DNA of 64,000 bases from Planococcus shenhongbingii (GTDB lineage: Bacteria; Bacillota; Bacilli; Bacillales_A; Planococcaceae): the NCBI RefSeq assembly GCF_030413635.1, contig NZ_CP129235.1, positions 434,001 through 498,000 on the forward strand, read 5' to 3'. Position numbers and translations under genes: made by a program. Of the stretch, positions 1 to 7,103 are shown piece after piece. Position 1 is the first letter of the stretch; each line of letters starts with the position of its first letter. The notes below the pieces were generated by a model. The model did no database searches. It was not told where the DNA came from and worked only from the letters and a program-made list of their open reading frames with translations.

Positions 1-2
1 CA

Positions 3-932
3 GTAGATAAATGGGAAGCGACTGCCGTGGTGCTGACCGAGGAATCGGATAAGAGCCTTGTATCGTCTTCAATGAGCATTGAGGATGCGGGGCAGATGGC
101 AGTGGACGAAATAGCCGTTTTGGGCCAGATCAGCGCCATTGCCAGCAATGAAAATCAGAAAGCCAATGTCTCCATTTTCGGCATCAAAGAAGATGAATTC
201 ATTATGCCGGAAGTGGTGGAAGGTGAAGCATTTGCTGGCGGCAATGAAGTCATTGCAAGCGATGCTTTAAAAGAAGATGGTTTTAAATTGGGGGACGAGT
301 TGAAATTGTCTTCAACTGAAGAAACCTTAAAAATTGTCGGATTTACCGAGGACGCCCGCTTTAATGCCGCACCGGTCCTTTACGGAGACTTGCCGACTTT
401 TCAGCGAGTGAAATTCGGCGAAGCAGCTGAAGTGAACGAAGACCAGATTAATGGTGTAGTTGTGCGCACGGATGATATCGCTGCTATCACAAAAGATGAA
501 GAATTAGATGCAATTGAAGTGGAGACTTTTATCGAGAGTTTACCGGGTTATACTGAACAAAGTTTGACCTTGAACTTCATGATTTATTTCCTGTTTGTTA
601 TTTCATCTGTCATTGTGGCGATATTTCTTTACGTTTTAACTGTCCAGAAAATTAGCATGTTTGGTGTCATGAAAGCGCAAGGGGTGCCGAGTGGATATTT
701 GGCGCGTTCCGTCATCGCCCAGACCTTTATTCTGGCAGCTATCGGCGTCGCCGTAGGTTTTGCGCTGACGCTTGCAACAGGAATCTTCCTGCCAAGTGCT
801 GTGCCGGTTGCATTCGATATTCCGACGATGCTGGTTTACGGAGCTGTATTGATAGCAGTTGCGATAGCGGGAGCTGTCTTCTCGGTATGGACCATTGTAA
901 AAATAGATCCGTTAAAAGCGATTGGAGGGTAA
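3..932 (+). CDS. ABC transporter permease, FtsX/MacB type (5' truncated by window edge)
   Basis: The reading frame is open to the left edge of the window, so the true start lies upstream; the GTG at 27 is internal. What is visible is an extracytoplasmic domain of about 180 residues (beta-rich, MacB-core-like) followed by three predicted membrane segments in the last 120 residues, ending in the usual FtsX tail (KIDPLKAIGG). This is the second half of an FtsX-domain permease of the MacB/YknZ class, which uses ATP hydrolysis to move a periplasmic or surface domain rather than to carry a substrate through the membrane. The ATPase gene follows at once (stop at 930-932, next start at 936), so the two form one transporter. 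The substrate cannot be told from this fragment. Confidence 0.85.
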   Translation, partial: VDKWEATAVVLTEESDKSLVSSSMSIEDAGQMAVDEIAVLGQISAIASNENQKANVSIFGIKEDEFIMPEVVEGEAFAGGNEVIASDALKEDGFKLGDELKLSSTEETLKIVGFTEDARFNAAPVLYGDLPTFQRVKFGEAAEVNEDQINGVVVRTDDIAAITKDEELDAIEVETFIESLPGYTEQSLTLNFMIYFLFVISSVIVAIFLYVLTVQKISMFGVMKAQGVPSGYLARSVIAQTFILAAIGVAVGFALTLATGIFLPSAVPVAFDIPTMLVYGAVLIAVAIAGAVFSVWTIVKIDPLKAIGG

Positions 933-935
933 GTG

Positions 936-1619
936 ATGGCAGTGTTGGAATTAACTCAAGTAAAGAAAACCTTTGGCAGCGGCCATAAAAAAGTGGATGC
1001 TTTAAAGCCGACCAACTTTCATGCAGAAAAAGGAGAGATGGTTGCTGTCATTGGACCATCTGGTTCAGGGAAAAGTACGTTTTTGACGATTGCAGGCGGC
1101 TTGCTGTCGCCAACAAGCGGTGAGATTATTATCAATAACGAAAACATCACTTCGCTAAATGAAAAAGAACGTTCGAAAATCCGTTTAAAAGAAATTGGGT
1201 TTATTCTGCAGGCATCGAATTTAGTGCCTTTCCTGACGGTTGAAAAACAAATGAAGTTGTTGGATAAAGTGAAAAAAGGCAATATGAACAAGGGCGAGAA
1301 GGAACAGCTCTACAAGGATTTAGGAATTGGTGACCTCCGCAATAAATATCCTTCGGACTTATCAGGAGGCGAGCGGCAGCGTGTGGCGATTGCCAAGGCA
1401 CTTTATAGCAATCCATCCATTGTTTTAGCGGATGAACCGACAGCATCGCTCGATTCTGACCGCGCTTATGAAGTCATGCAATTATTGAAAGATGAAACAA
1501 AAAACAAAAACACCACTACTATTGTGGTGACGCATGATACCCGCCTGATCGAGTATTGTGATAAAGTCTATAAAATGGTCGATGGCGTATTGGAACAACA
1601 AACTCAGTTGGAGTTTTGA
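936..1619 (+). CDS. ABC transporter ATP-binding protein (MacB/LolD-like), partner of the upstream permease
   Basis: A 227-residue nucleotide-binding protein. Walker A GPSGSGKS lies near residue 41, the signature LSGGERQRVAIAKAL near 143, Walker B IVLADEP directly after it, and the H-loop VVTHD near 200. The length is that of a stand-alone ATPase of the LolD/MacB/BceA group with no extra domain. I chose ATG 936 over GTG 933 because GGAGGG at 924-929 is then six bases away. It forms an operon with the FtsX-type permease before it. After the stop there is about 140 bp of repeat-like sequence before a weak terminator. Confidence 0.9.
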   Translation: MAVLELTQVKKTFGSGHKKVDALKPTNFHAEKGEMVAVIGPSGSGKSTFLTIAGGLLSPTSGEIIINNENITSLNEKERSKIRLKEIGFILQASNLVPFLTVEKQMKLLDKVKKGNMNKGEKEQLYKDLGIGDLRNKYPSDLSGGERQRVAIAKALYSNPSIVLADEPTASLDSDRAYEVMQLLKDETKNKNTTTIVVTHDTRLIEYCDKVYKMVDGVLEQQTQLEF

Positions 1620-1622
1620 AGG

Positions 1623-1679
1623 AATACGACCAGTAGTGGCTGAAATACGACCAGTAGACTAAAAAATACGATTCTGCTG
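1623..1679. repeat. Three tandem 21-bp units (AATACG...)
   Basis: AATACGACCAGTAG begins at 1623 and again at 1644, and a diverged unit (AATACGATTCTGCTG) begins at 1665, giving an exact 21-bp period. It lies between the ABC operon and its terminator. Function unknown. Confidence 0.7.
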
Positions 1680-1763
1680 CAAAAACGGGTGCAAATTATG
1701 TCTGTTTCGCCTTAGAAATAAGTTGAGGCAAGATAATGGGCGTTTCAAACTTCTTCACTTAAA

Positions 1764-1791
1764 AAACCACCATCATTGGTGGCTTTTTTTT
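1764..1791 (+). terminator. Weak intrinsic terminator
   Basis: CCACC (1767-1771) pairs with GGTGG (1778-1782), preceded by six A and followed by eight T. It lies well downstream of the ABC operon. Confidence 0.6.
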
Positions 1792-1819
1792 ATGGGTTGA
1801 TGATGGAGAACCTTTCCGC

Positions 1820-1900
1820 ACGAAAATACTATCTGTCCGGCGTGAAATACTTTCTTTTCCCGTACATTTATTTCCCTTTCGACATTAAATGCTTTCCTAA
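1820..1900. repeat. Degenerate ~20-bp tandem units
   Basis: Related units start at about 1821, 1841, 1861 and 1880 (CGAAAATACT, CGTGAAATAC, CGTACATTTA, CGACATTAAAT), a period of about 20 bp. This fills most of the non-coding stretch between the ABC operon and the PAP2 gene. It resembles the 21-bp array at 1623 in period and in the AAATAC core. Confidence 0.5.
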
Positions 1901-1951
1901 TCCTTGCGCACTCTGCTAGATGCCCGCTTCACTGTCTAAAACAAAGTATTT

Positions 1952-1980
1952 TTGAATGGATGGAAAATTTAGACTATAAT
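1952..1980 (+). promoter_or_regulatory. Sigma-A promoter of the PAP2 gene
   Basis: TTGAAT (1952-1957), 17-bp spacer, TATAAT (1975-1980). Transcription would begin near 1987, which rules out translation from the ATG at 1960 and supports the start at 2014. Confidence 0.8.
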
Positions 1981-2013
1981 AGACGGAGGAGCTCATGGAA
2001 AGAAGGTAGGGCT

Positions 2014-2628
2014 ATGAAACGTCTATTGTATTTGCTTGGGATCATTGCTTTGATCGGTTTTATTGGAATTGGATCCACTTTTGAAAACGCGGCATTTGAA
2101 GAATTAGACCGGCAAGCTGCAGAGTTGTTTGGAGGTATCGGATGGCTGGACAGCCTTTCACTTCTGGCAGATGAAGCGGTTGTATTTATTGTGGGAATGG
2201 CCATGATGTTGTATTTATGGCTGCACCGGAGAGATTATCGGGGGATGCTTTTCGTTTTCTTGACAATCGGTGCAGGGCGGGCGTTGAATCAAGGGTTAAA
2301 AAACCTTTTCGAGAGGCAGCGGCCGGACTTGCTGCACGGGCTTGAAAGCTACGGGTTCCCTTCCTGGCATGCGATGGGAGCGGTCCTTTATCTCTTTACA
2401 GCTGCTTATTTTATTATAGGATCCCTGGTTTCCAGAACTGCTAAATGGCTTGTTTGGTTAGCTGCTGCCGGCCTGTCGATTGTTATCGGCTTGTCGCGGA
2501 TTGCGGGAGGGGAGCAATATTTCTCGGACATTTTGGCTGGATGGACTTCAGGATTTGCTTTGTTTGCGGCTGTTGTTTTTTGGTATGAAATAAGAGAACG
2601 CTCATTTAAAAGAAACCGGACCCCATAA
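2014..2628 (+). CDS. PAP2 (phosphatidic acid phosphatase) family membrane phosphatase
   Basis: A 204-residue membrane protein with about five to six hydrophobic segments. PAP2 motifs are present: KNLFERQRPD (motif 1, KX6RP), the short SYGFPSWHAMG (motif 2 PSxH, here PSWHAMG) and SRIAGGEQYFSDILAG (motif 3, SRxxxGxHxxxD, with Gln where His is usual). Family members dephosphorylate lipid phosphates such as undecaprenyl pyrophosphate or phosphatidylglycerophosphate on the outer face of the membrane. The replacement of the motif-3 histidine by glutamine (residues GEQYFSD) is notable, because that His normally attacks the phosphate, so activity should be checked. The start at 2014 has AAGGTAGG just upstream, whereas the longer frame would begin inside the promoter. 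Confidence 0.85.
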   Translation: MKRLLYLLGIIALIGFIGIGSTFENAAFEELDRQAAELFGGIGWLDSLSLLADEAVVFIVGMAMMLYLWLHRRDYRGMLFVFLTIGAGRALNQGLKNLFERQRPDLLHGLESYGFPSWHAMGAVLYLFTAAYFIIGSLVSRTAKWLVWLAAAGLSIVIGLSRIAGGEQYFSDILAGWTSGFALFAAVVFWYEIRERSFKRNRTP

Positions 2629-2663
2629 AAAGCATGGACTAGAAAATCAGTCCATGCTTTTTA
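2627..2663. terminator. Bidirectional terminator between PAP2 gene and amtB
   Basis: AGCATGGACT (2631-2640) pairs with AGTCCATGCT (2649-2658), with A and T tracts on the two sides. It serves both convergent genes. Confidence 0.85.
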
Positions 2664-2673
2664 ATCTTTTCTT

Positions 2674-3954
2674 TTAAGGTTTTTGAGCAGCGGGGTGTTC
2701 ACCTAATTGGTTCAGCCGCTGTGCGAAAGATTCGGGTGACGGTGAAGCGCCGCTTAAAACGTCTTGCATCGCATAGGCTTGGGAACCATGCTCCGAGAAG
2801 TCCAACCCGCTTTCTTCGTCTTCCGCGGTGACGCGGAGCGGGACAATCGAATTGACGATTGCAAGAACAACAACTGCTGACACAGTTGTCCAGGCAATTA
2901 CTGCCAAGATGCCGATTGTTTGAATGCCGAGAATCTCAGCGCCGCCTCCGTAAAGAAGGCCGCCTGTTGTATCGAAAATGCCAAGTGCCAATGTTCCCCA
3001 AATACCGGTCACTCCATGGACAGCAATGGCGCCGACTGGGTCGTCCACCCGGATTTTCGCATCCAGTAAACGAACTGCTTCTGTCATGATGATACCGGCA
3101 AGAAGACCGATGGCGATGGCGCCGATAAACGATACATTGGCAGCTCCGGCCGTAATTCCGACGAGGCCGGCAAGTGCGCCGTTCATCGTTAAAGAAGGGT
3201 CAATCCGGCCATAGCGGAATCGTGTATACACTGCCGTAGAAAGCACAGCCGCTGAGGCCGATAGCAATGTATTCAAGATGACAGGCGGCACTAATTCTGG
3301 ATCTGCTGCCAAGGTGCTGCCTCCGTTAAAACCGAACCAGCCTACCCATAGGATGAAAACGCCCAAGGCACCAAGCGGCAAGTTGTGGCCGGGAATGGAG
3401 TTGACAATTTTTCCGCTGTATTTGCCGATGCGGGGTCCGATTTTCCAAGCGGTGATAAAAGCGGCTGTAGCCCCAGTTAAATGCACAACAGTGGATCCGG
3501 CAAAATCAATGAAGCCGATTTGCGATAGCCAGCCGCCACCCCATACCCAGTGGCCAACGACTGGATAGATAATGGCAGTCATGCCGATCGTAAGCATGAA
3601 ATAAGCTGACAATCTCATCCGTTCAGCCACTGCCCCTGAAATGATGGTGGCGCAAGTTGCCGCAAAAACCGCTTGGAACACAAAGAATCCGATGTCGTCG
3701 CGTCCTGCCAGTAAAAAACCGTCTGTTCCAAGAGCGCCAAAAGCCGAAGTGCCAAACATAAGTGCAAATCCCACAAAGAAATAAAGAATAGAGCCAAGAG
3801 CGACCGTGATCAGGTTTTTCATCAAAATGTTCAAGGTGTTTTTAGAACGGGTAAAACCCGTTTCCAGCATGGCGAATCCGGCGTGCATAAAGAACACGAG
3901 AATGGTGCCAAGCATAACCCACATCATATCGACTGAACTTTGAACTGCTTCCAT
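2674..3954 (-). CDS. amtB: Ammonium transporter AmtB
   Basis: A 426-residue Amt-family channel with about eleven membrane helices. The pore histidines are recognisable in VVHLTGATAAF and AVHGVTGIWGT (the twin-His pair), and HAGFAMLETGFTRSKN near the N terminus is a strongly conserved Amt segment. It carries ammonia or ammonium into the cell under nitrogen limitation. It is the second gene of a two-gene operon, 12 bp after the PII gene, with AGGAGG at 3960-3965. PII proteins block Amt channels when nitrogen is plentiful, so the pairing fits. Control is likely through the TnrA/GlnR boxes upstream of the PII gene. The C-terminal tail after the last helix is about 55 residues and cytoplasmic. Confidence 0.96.
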   Translation of the reverse strand: MEAVQSSVDMMWVMLGTILVFFMHAGFAMLETGFTRSKNTLNILMKNLITVALGSILYFFVGFALMFGTSAFGALGTDGFLLAGRDDIGFFVFQAVFAATCATIISGAVAERMRLSAYFMLTIGMTAIIYPVVGHWVWGGGWLSQIGFIDFAGSTVVHLTGATAAFITAWKIGPRIGKYSGKIVNSIPGHNLPLGALGVFILWVGWFGFNGGSTLAADPELVPPVILNTLLSASAAVLSTAVYTRFRYGRIDPSLTMNGALAGLVGITAGAANVSFIGAIAIGLLAGIIMTEAVRLLDAKIRVDDPVGAIAVHGVTGIWGTLALGIFDTTGGLLYGGGAEILGIQTIGILAVIAWTTVSAVVVLAIVNSIVPLRVTAEDEESGLDFSEHGSQAYAMQDVLSGASPSPESFAQRLNQLGEHPAAQKP

Positions 3955-3966
3955 CTAATCTCCTCC

Positions 3967-4308
3967 TTATCCGATGGCGATAACGCCGCGTTCTTTCGTT
4001 CTGATCCGAATGGCTTCTTCAACTGGCAGGATAAAAATCTTGCCATCTCCAACTTCTCCTGTGGAAGCATATTCAAGCAATGCTTCTACGATATCTTCTA
4101 CTTTGGAATCATCTACCACCATTTCGAGTTTTAATTTTGGAGAAAACTCCATCGTGTAGGCATTGCCCCTGAATAATCCGACCCGGCCTTCTTGTTTGCC
4201 GATTCCTGCTATTTCCGTGACACTTAAGCCGTCAATTCCTTCGAGAGCAAGGGCTTGGCGAACGTTTGCAAAAACAGAGGGACGAATAATGGTTTCAATC
4301 TTTTTCAT
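3967..4308 (-). CDS. glnK: Nitrogen regulatory protein PII (GlnK/GlnB family)
   Basis: A 113-residue PII protein. The T-loop region reads GKQEGRVGLFRGNAYTMEF, keeping the FRGxxY pattern around the residue that is uridylylated in proteobacteria; the B-loop and C-loop signatures TGEVGDGKIFILPVEEAIRIRT are complete. PII trimers sense ATP/ADP and 2-oxoglutarate and gate AmtB. In Bacillus the equivalent NrgB also binds TnrA. It is the first gene of the operon with amtB, with a GGAGGAGG-type ribosome site directly upstream and two TnrA/GlnR boxes around its promoter. Confidence 0.95.
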   Translation of the reverse strand: MKKIETIIRPSVFANVRQALALEGIDGLSVTEIAGIGKQEGRVGLFRGNAYTMEFSPKLKLEMVVDDSKVEDIVEALLEYASTGEVGDGKIFILPVEEAIRIRTKERGVIAIG

Positions 4309-4324
4309 GTTTCCTCCTCCTTAA

Positions 4325-4341
4325 TGTTAGGTTTGTTAACA
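4325..4341. promoter_or_regulatory. TnrA/GlnR-type box, proximal
   Basis: TGTTA-GGTTTGT-TAACA matches the 17-bp TGTNA-N7-TNACA consensus at every fixed position. It is centred on the predicted transcription start of glnK-amtB, a position expected for repression. Confidence 0.8.
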
Positions 4342-4369
4342 TATTAAACGCTATATTCTGAAAAATCAA
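4341..4369 (-). promoter_or_regulatory. Sigma-A promoter of glnK-amtB
   Basis: On the minus strand TTGATT (4364-4369) is followed by a 17-bp spacer and TAATAT (4341-4346), giving a start near 4334. Confidence 0.75.
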
Positions 4370-4385
4370 GTTATTTTTAAAATAA

Positions 4386-4402
4386 TGTTAGAAAACCTAA
4401 CA
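4386..4402. promoter_or_regulatory. TnrA/GlnR-type box, distal
   Basis: TGTTA-GAAAACC-TAACA is a second perfect TGTNA-N7-TNACA match, 61 bp from the first (about six helical turns) and centred near -60 of the glnK promoter. It also lies just upstream of an extended -10 (TGTTAAAAT, 4412-4420) for the divergent UDG gene. Confidence 0.8.
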
Positions 4403-4437
4403 TAAAGATTATGTTAAAATGAAAATGAGGTGATGAC

Positions 4438-5082
4438 ATGTATAAAATATCGGACGAGCTGGTTCAACAAGGCATCGAAAGAATAAAAGACTTTCCGGTA
4501 GAAGGCTTTGTACGGGGCAGCGGCCCTTTAAATCCGGCAATTATGTTGGTAGGGGAAGCGCCAGGAGAAAATGAAGTGGAAACCGGCATTCCCTTTACTG
4601 GCCGAGCAGGCAAAGAATTAATGGCGTCGCTTGAAAGTGTTGGACTGGCAAGGGAAGATGTTTACATCACGAGTGCGGTCCGCAGCCGCCCTTATAAATG
4701 GGGAACTAAAAAAGAACGCGACGGAAGCCTGGCAGAACGGAAGTACAACCGCGCACCGACAAAAAAGGAAATCATTGCACATGCTCCTATCCTTGATACG
4801 GAGATCAAAGATATCCATCCTCCGCTGATTGTTACTTTAGGAAATATTGGCCTACAGCGTCTTGTAGGCCCGAAAGCAAAAGTGACTCAGCTTCATGGAG
4901 TCCTGATGGAAACGCCTATTTTAAGATGGAATGAAGAAAAACAAACCTTTATAGAAACGGAAGAGATTTATCATATATTTCCCACTTTTCATCCAGCCAG
5001 TGTTTTTTATAACCCGCCGGTGCGTGAATTGAAGGATGAAGATTGGAGAAAGCTAGGGGAATTGCTGCGCATCAGGAAATAA
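4438..5082 (+). CDS. Uracil-DNA glycosylase superfamily protein
   Basis: A 214-residue UDG-fold protein. Motif A reads GEAPGENE near residue 39 and motif B reads PTFHPASVF near 181, the pattern of family 4/5 enzymes, which remove uracil from DNA. Those families bind a 4Fe-4S cluster through four cysteines, but this protein contains no cysteine at all, so it belongs to the cluster-free branch seen in Bacillales. The substrate is not certain. It is divergent from glnK, sharing a 130-bp region; GAGGTGATG lies just before the ATG. Confidence 0.8.
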   Translation: MYKISDELVQQGIERIKDFPVEGFVRGSGPLNPAIMLVGEAPGENEVETGIPFTGRAGKELMASLESVGLAREDVYITSAVRSRPYKWGTKKERDGSLAERKYNRAPTKKEIIAHAPILDTEIKDIHPPLIVTLGNIGLQRLVGPKAKVTQLHGVLMETPILRWNEEKQTFIETEEIYHIFPTFHPASVFYNPPVRELKDEDWRKLGELLRIRK

Positions 5083-5181
5083 AAGAATAATGGAAAATCT
5101 TTCTTTGTTAAAAAAAGTTGCTCTTAGGAAACTTTTGCCGTACAATTACCATAATCACTGGAATGGAAGGAAGTTGGGATT

Positions 5182-5991
5182 ATGGACAGTACCGTATTAT
5201 TTGCTCTCGGATTAACGCTCTTTGCCGGACTAGCAACTGGAATCGGTAGCTTGATTGCCTTTTTTGCTTCCCGCACTAATACTAAATTTCTTTCGATTTC
5301 CCTCGGATTTTCAGCCGGTGTCATGATTTACGTATCAATGATTGAAATTTTTGTGAAAGCAAAAGATGCATTGACGGATGCCCATGGCGAATCGATCGGA
5401 TATTGGCTGACGATTGCCGGTTTTTTCGGCGGGATGATTTTCATGGCTGTATTAGACAGGATTCTGCCGCAAATGGGGAATCCGCATGAAGTCCGTACCG
5501 TAGAAGATATGGATGATGGGCCAACTAATGCTGAATATGCCCATCTCCGAAAACTCGGCATCTTTACAGCGTTAGCAATCGGAATCCACAACTTTCCGGA
5601 AGGGATTGCTACTTTCATGTCAGCAATCCAGGATCCTGCATTAGGGGTAGCCATTGCCATTGCTGTGGCAATCCATAATATACCGGAAGGGATTGCAGTG
5701 TCAGTTCCGATTTATTATGCTACAGGCAGCCGGAAAAAAGCCTTCAAATATAGTTTTTTATCAGGGGTTTCAGAACCGGTCGGTGCAATAGCGGCTTGGC
5801 TGATTTTGATGCCTTTCCTTAGCGACACGATGTTTGGCATTATTTTCGCTGGAGTAGCCGGCATCATGGTTTTCATTTCATTGGACGAGTTGCTTCCGGC
5901 CGCAAAGAGGTACGACGAAGCCCATTTGTCCATTTATGGATTAGTGGCCGGCATGGCCGTAATGGCCGTCAGCCTTGTGCTCATTGTATAA
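5182..5991 (+). CDS. zupT: ZIP family metal transporter (ZupT-like)
   Basis: A 269-residue ZIP protein with about eight membrane helices. The two metal-site helices read HNFPEGIATF and HNIPEGIAVS, exactly the ZupT pattern (HNxPEG twice). Members import zinc, iron or manganese. The central loop between helices is short and acidic (VEDMDDG) rather than His-rich. Single gene with its own region upstream; it ends nine bases before a strong terminator that is physically joined to the next gene's ribosome site. Confidence 0.92.
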   Translation: MDSTVLFALGLTLFAGLATGIGSLIAFFASRTNTKFLSISLGFSAGVMIYVSMIEIFVKAKDALTDAHGESIGYWLTIAGFFGGMIFMAVLDRILPQMGNPHEVRTVEDMDDGPTNAEYAHLRKLGIFTALAIGIHNFPEGIATFMSAIQDPALGVAIAIAVAIHNIPEGIAVSVPIYYATGSRKKAFKYSFLSGVSEPVGAIAAWLILMPFLSDTMFGIIFAGVAGIMVFISLDELLPAAKRYDEAHLSIYGLVAGMAVMAVSLVLIV

Positions 5992-6001
5992 TTGAAACTT
6001 T

Positions 6002-6044
6002 ACGCCTCCTTGTCTCGTAAGAATGAGACAAGGAGGCGTTTTTT
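6002..6044 (+). terminator. Strong terminator whose 3' arm carries the next gene's ribosome site
   Basis: A perfect 15-bp stem (6002-6016 with 6025-6039, 8-base loop) followed by six T. The 3' arm contains AAGGAGG (6030-6036), the only Shine-Dalgarno for the ATG at 6045. Confidence 0.9.
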
Positions 6045-6989
6045 ATGGATATAAAAGTCATTGAACAGACATATAAAGAAGTGGCTAAGACGCTCGGCTG
6101 GGCAGTGGATAAACGGGTGGCCCTCGTTATCACTACTTTTTATCTCACCCAAGGTTCCGGCTTCCGGAAAAAAGAACATGAAGAAGCAGCTGAAGTCATT
6201 AAGAAAAAAGAAGGGTGGACCTCTCCGCTGAAGTACTATATGTTTCATATTGCTGCTGCCTTTCTGGCGCTTCAGGGAAATCCGGAAACCGGGCTGGAAA
6301 AACTGAATGTCAACCAGCATAAACTGAACGAAGCTGGATTTCGCAAATCCTCTTATACGTTTTTGGCGGCGTTTCTGATGCAAGATGAGAACGGAGCGTC
6401 GCGCGCAAAAGAATTATACGATCAAATGCGGCAGCACCATAAATTCCTCACTTCGGGTGAAGACGTGCCTTATGCCGTGCTTTTAGGCAAACGGGAAGGA
6501 AGAGCTGAAGAGCGGGCTGCCACGATGAATGCCTATTACAGAGAGCTGCGGGAACATGGCTTCAGCATAGGAAATGATCTTCAATGGCTGTCGCAGATTA
6601 TGACATTCAATTCTTCTGCATATGATCCGGAAGTAGTGGGCCGGGTATTGGCCGTACGTGACTTTCTTCAAAATGAAAAAATTAAAATACAGCCGGTCCA
6701 ATATCAAATTTTAGGTTTTCTAGCAATAACAAAAGCCAGCGGTGCCATACTGCAAACAATCATTGACAATACAAAGAAATTGGAAAACACCAAACTGTTC
6801 AAATGGTATAAGGATGCTGCTTTCGCAACAGCCGTCCAATTTGAAATAGCAGATTTAATTGGAAACCGGGAAGCGGCGGCTGCAGCATTTTCGACTTCCT
6901 TCGAAATGATCATGCAAGTCCAGCAGGCGGCAATGATGGCCAGCATCAATACAGCCATTATTTCTTCGATTAATAATGGGTCGGGTTGA
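6045..6989 (+). CDS. DUF4003 family protein
   Basis: A 314-residue protein that I assign to the DUF4003 family of Bacillales by its overall pattern (predicted all-alpha, no membrane segment, no signal peptide, no obvious catalytic motif). Function unknown. The ATG at 6045 directly follows the T tract of the terminator of the upstream ZIP gene, and its AAGGAGG is inside the hairpin's 3' arm. Translation from a read-through transcript would therefore be occluded. No separate promoter was recognised close by, so how it is expressed is unclear. Confidence 0.75.
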   Translation: MDIKVIEQTYKEVAKTLGWAVDKRVALVITTFYLTQGSGFRKKEHEEAAEVIKKKEGWTSPLKYYMFHIAAAFLALQGNPETGLEKLNVNQHKLNEAGFRKSSYTFLAAFLMQDENGASRAKELYDQMRQHHKFLTSGEDVPYAVLLGKREGRAEERAATMNAYYRELREHGFSIGNDLQWLSQIMTFNSSAYDPEVVGRVLAVRDFLQNEKIKIQPVQYQILGFLAITKASGAILQTIIDNTKKLENTKLFKWYKDAAFATAVQFEIADLIGNREAAAAAFSTSFEMIMQVQQAAMMASINTAIISSINNGSG

Positions 6990-7016
6990 CTTTGAATTGT
7001 TTGAAAACTCCAACTT

Positions 7017-7040
7017 TTAAAGGTGTCTTGTCACCTTTAA
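7017..7040. promoter_or_regulatory. 9-bp dyad next to the niaP promoter
   Basis: TTAAAGGTG (7017-7025) and CACCTTTAA (7032-7040) form a perfect inverted repeat with a 6-base loop and no T tract after it. It overlaps the -35 element of niaP. It may be a weak terminator for the upstream gene or an operator. Confidence 0.4.
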
Positions 7041-7056
7041 ATTGAAAGCGTATAGT
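7029..7056 (+). promoter_or_regulatory. Predicted niaP promoter
   Basis: TTGTCA (7029-7034), 16-bp spacer, TATAGT (7051-7056). Confidence 0.6.
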
Positions 7057-7060
7057 ATTG

Positions 7061-7092
7061 TGTAAAGACATTAAGTTACAACTGTAAAGACA
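7061..7092. promoter_or_regulatory. Paired TGTAAAGACA repeats, candidate NiaR operator
   Basis: TGTAAAGACA occurs at 7061-7070 and again at 7083-7092, a 22-bp start-to-start spacing (two helical turns), between the predicted start site and the niaP ribosome site. The niacin repressor NiaR controls niaP in Bacilli; assigning these repeats to it is inference. Confidence 0.55.
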
Positions 7093-7103
7093 GGGGAGTT
7101 AGG

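Noticed and set aside
1960..2013. Longer start for the PAP2 gene
   Set aside because: The region is occupied by the promoter (TATAAT at 1975), and a ribosome site supports 2014.
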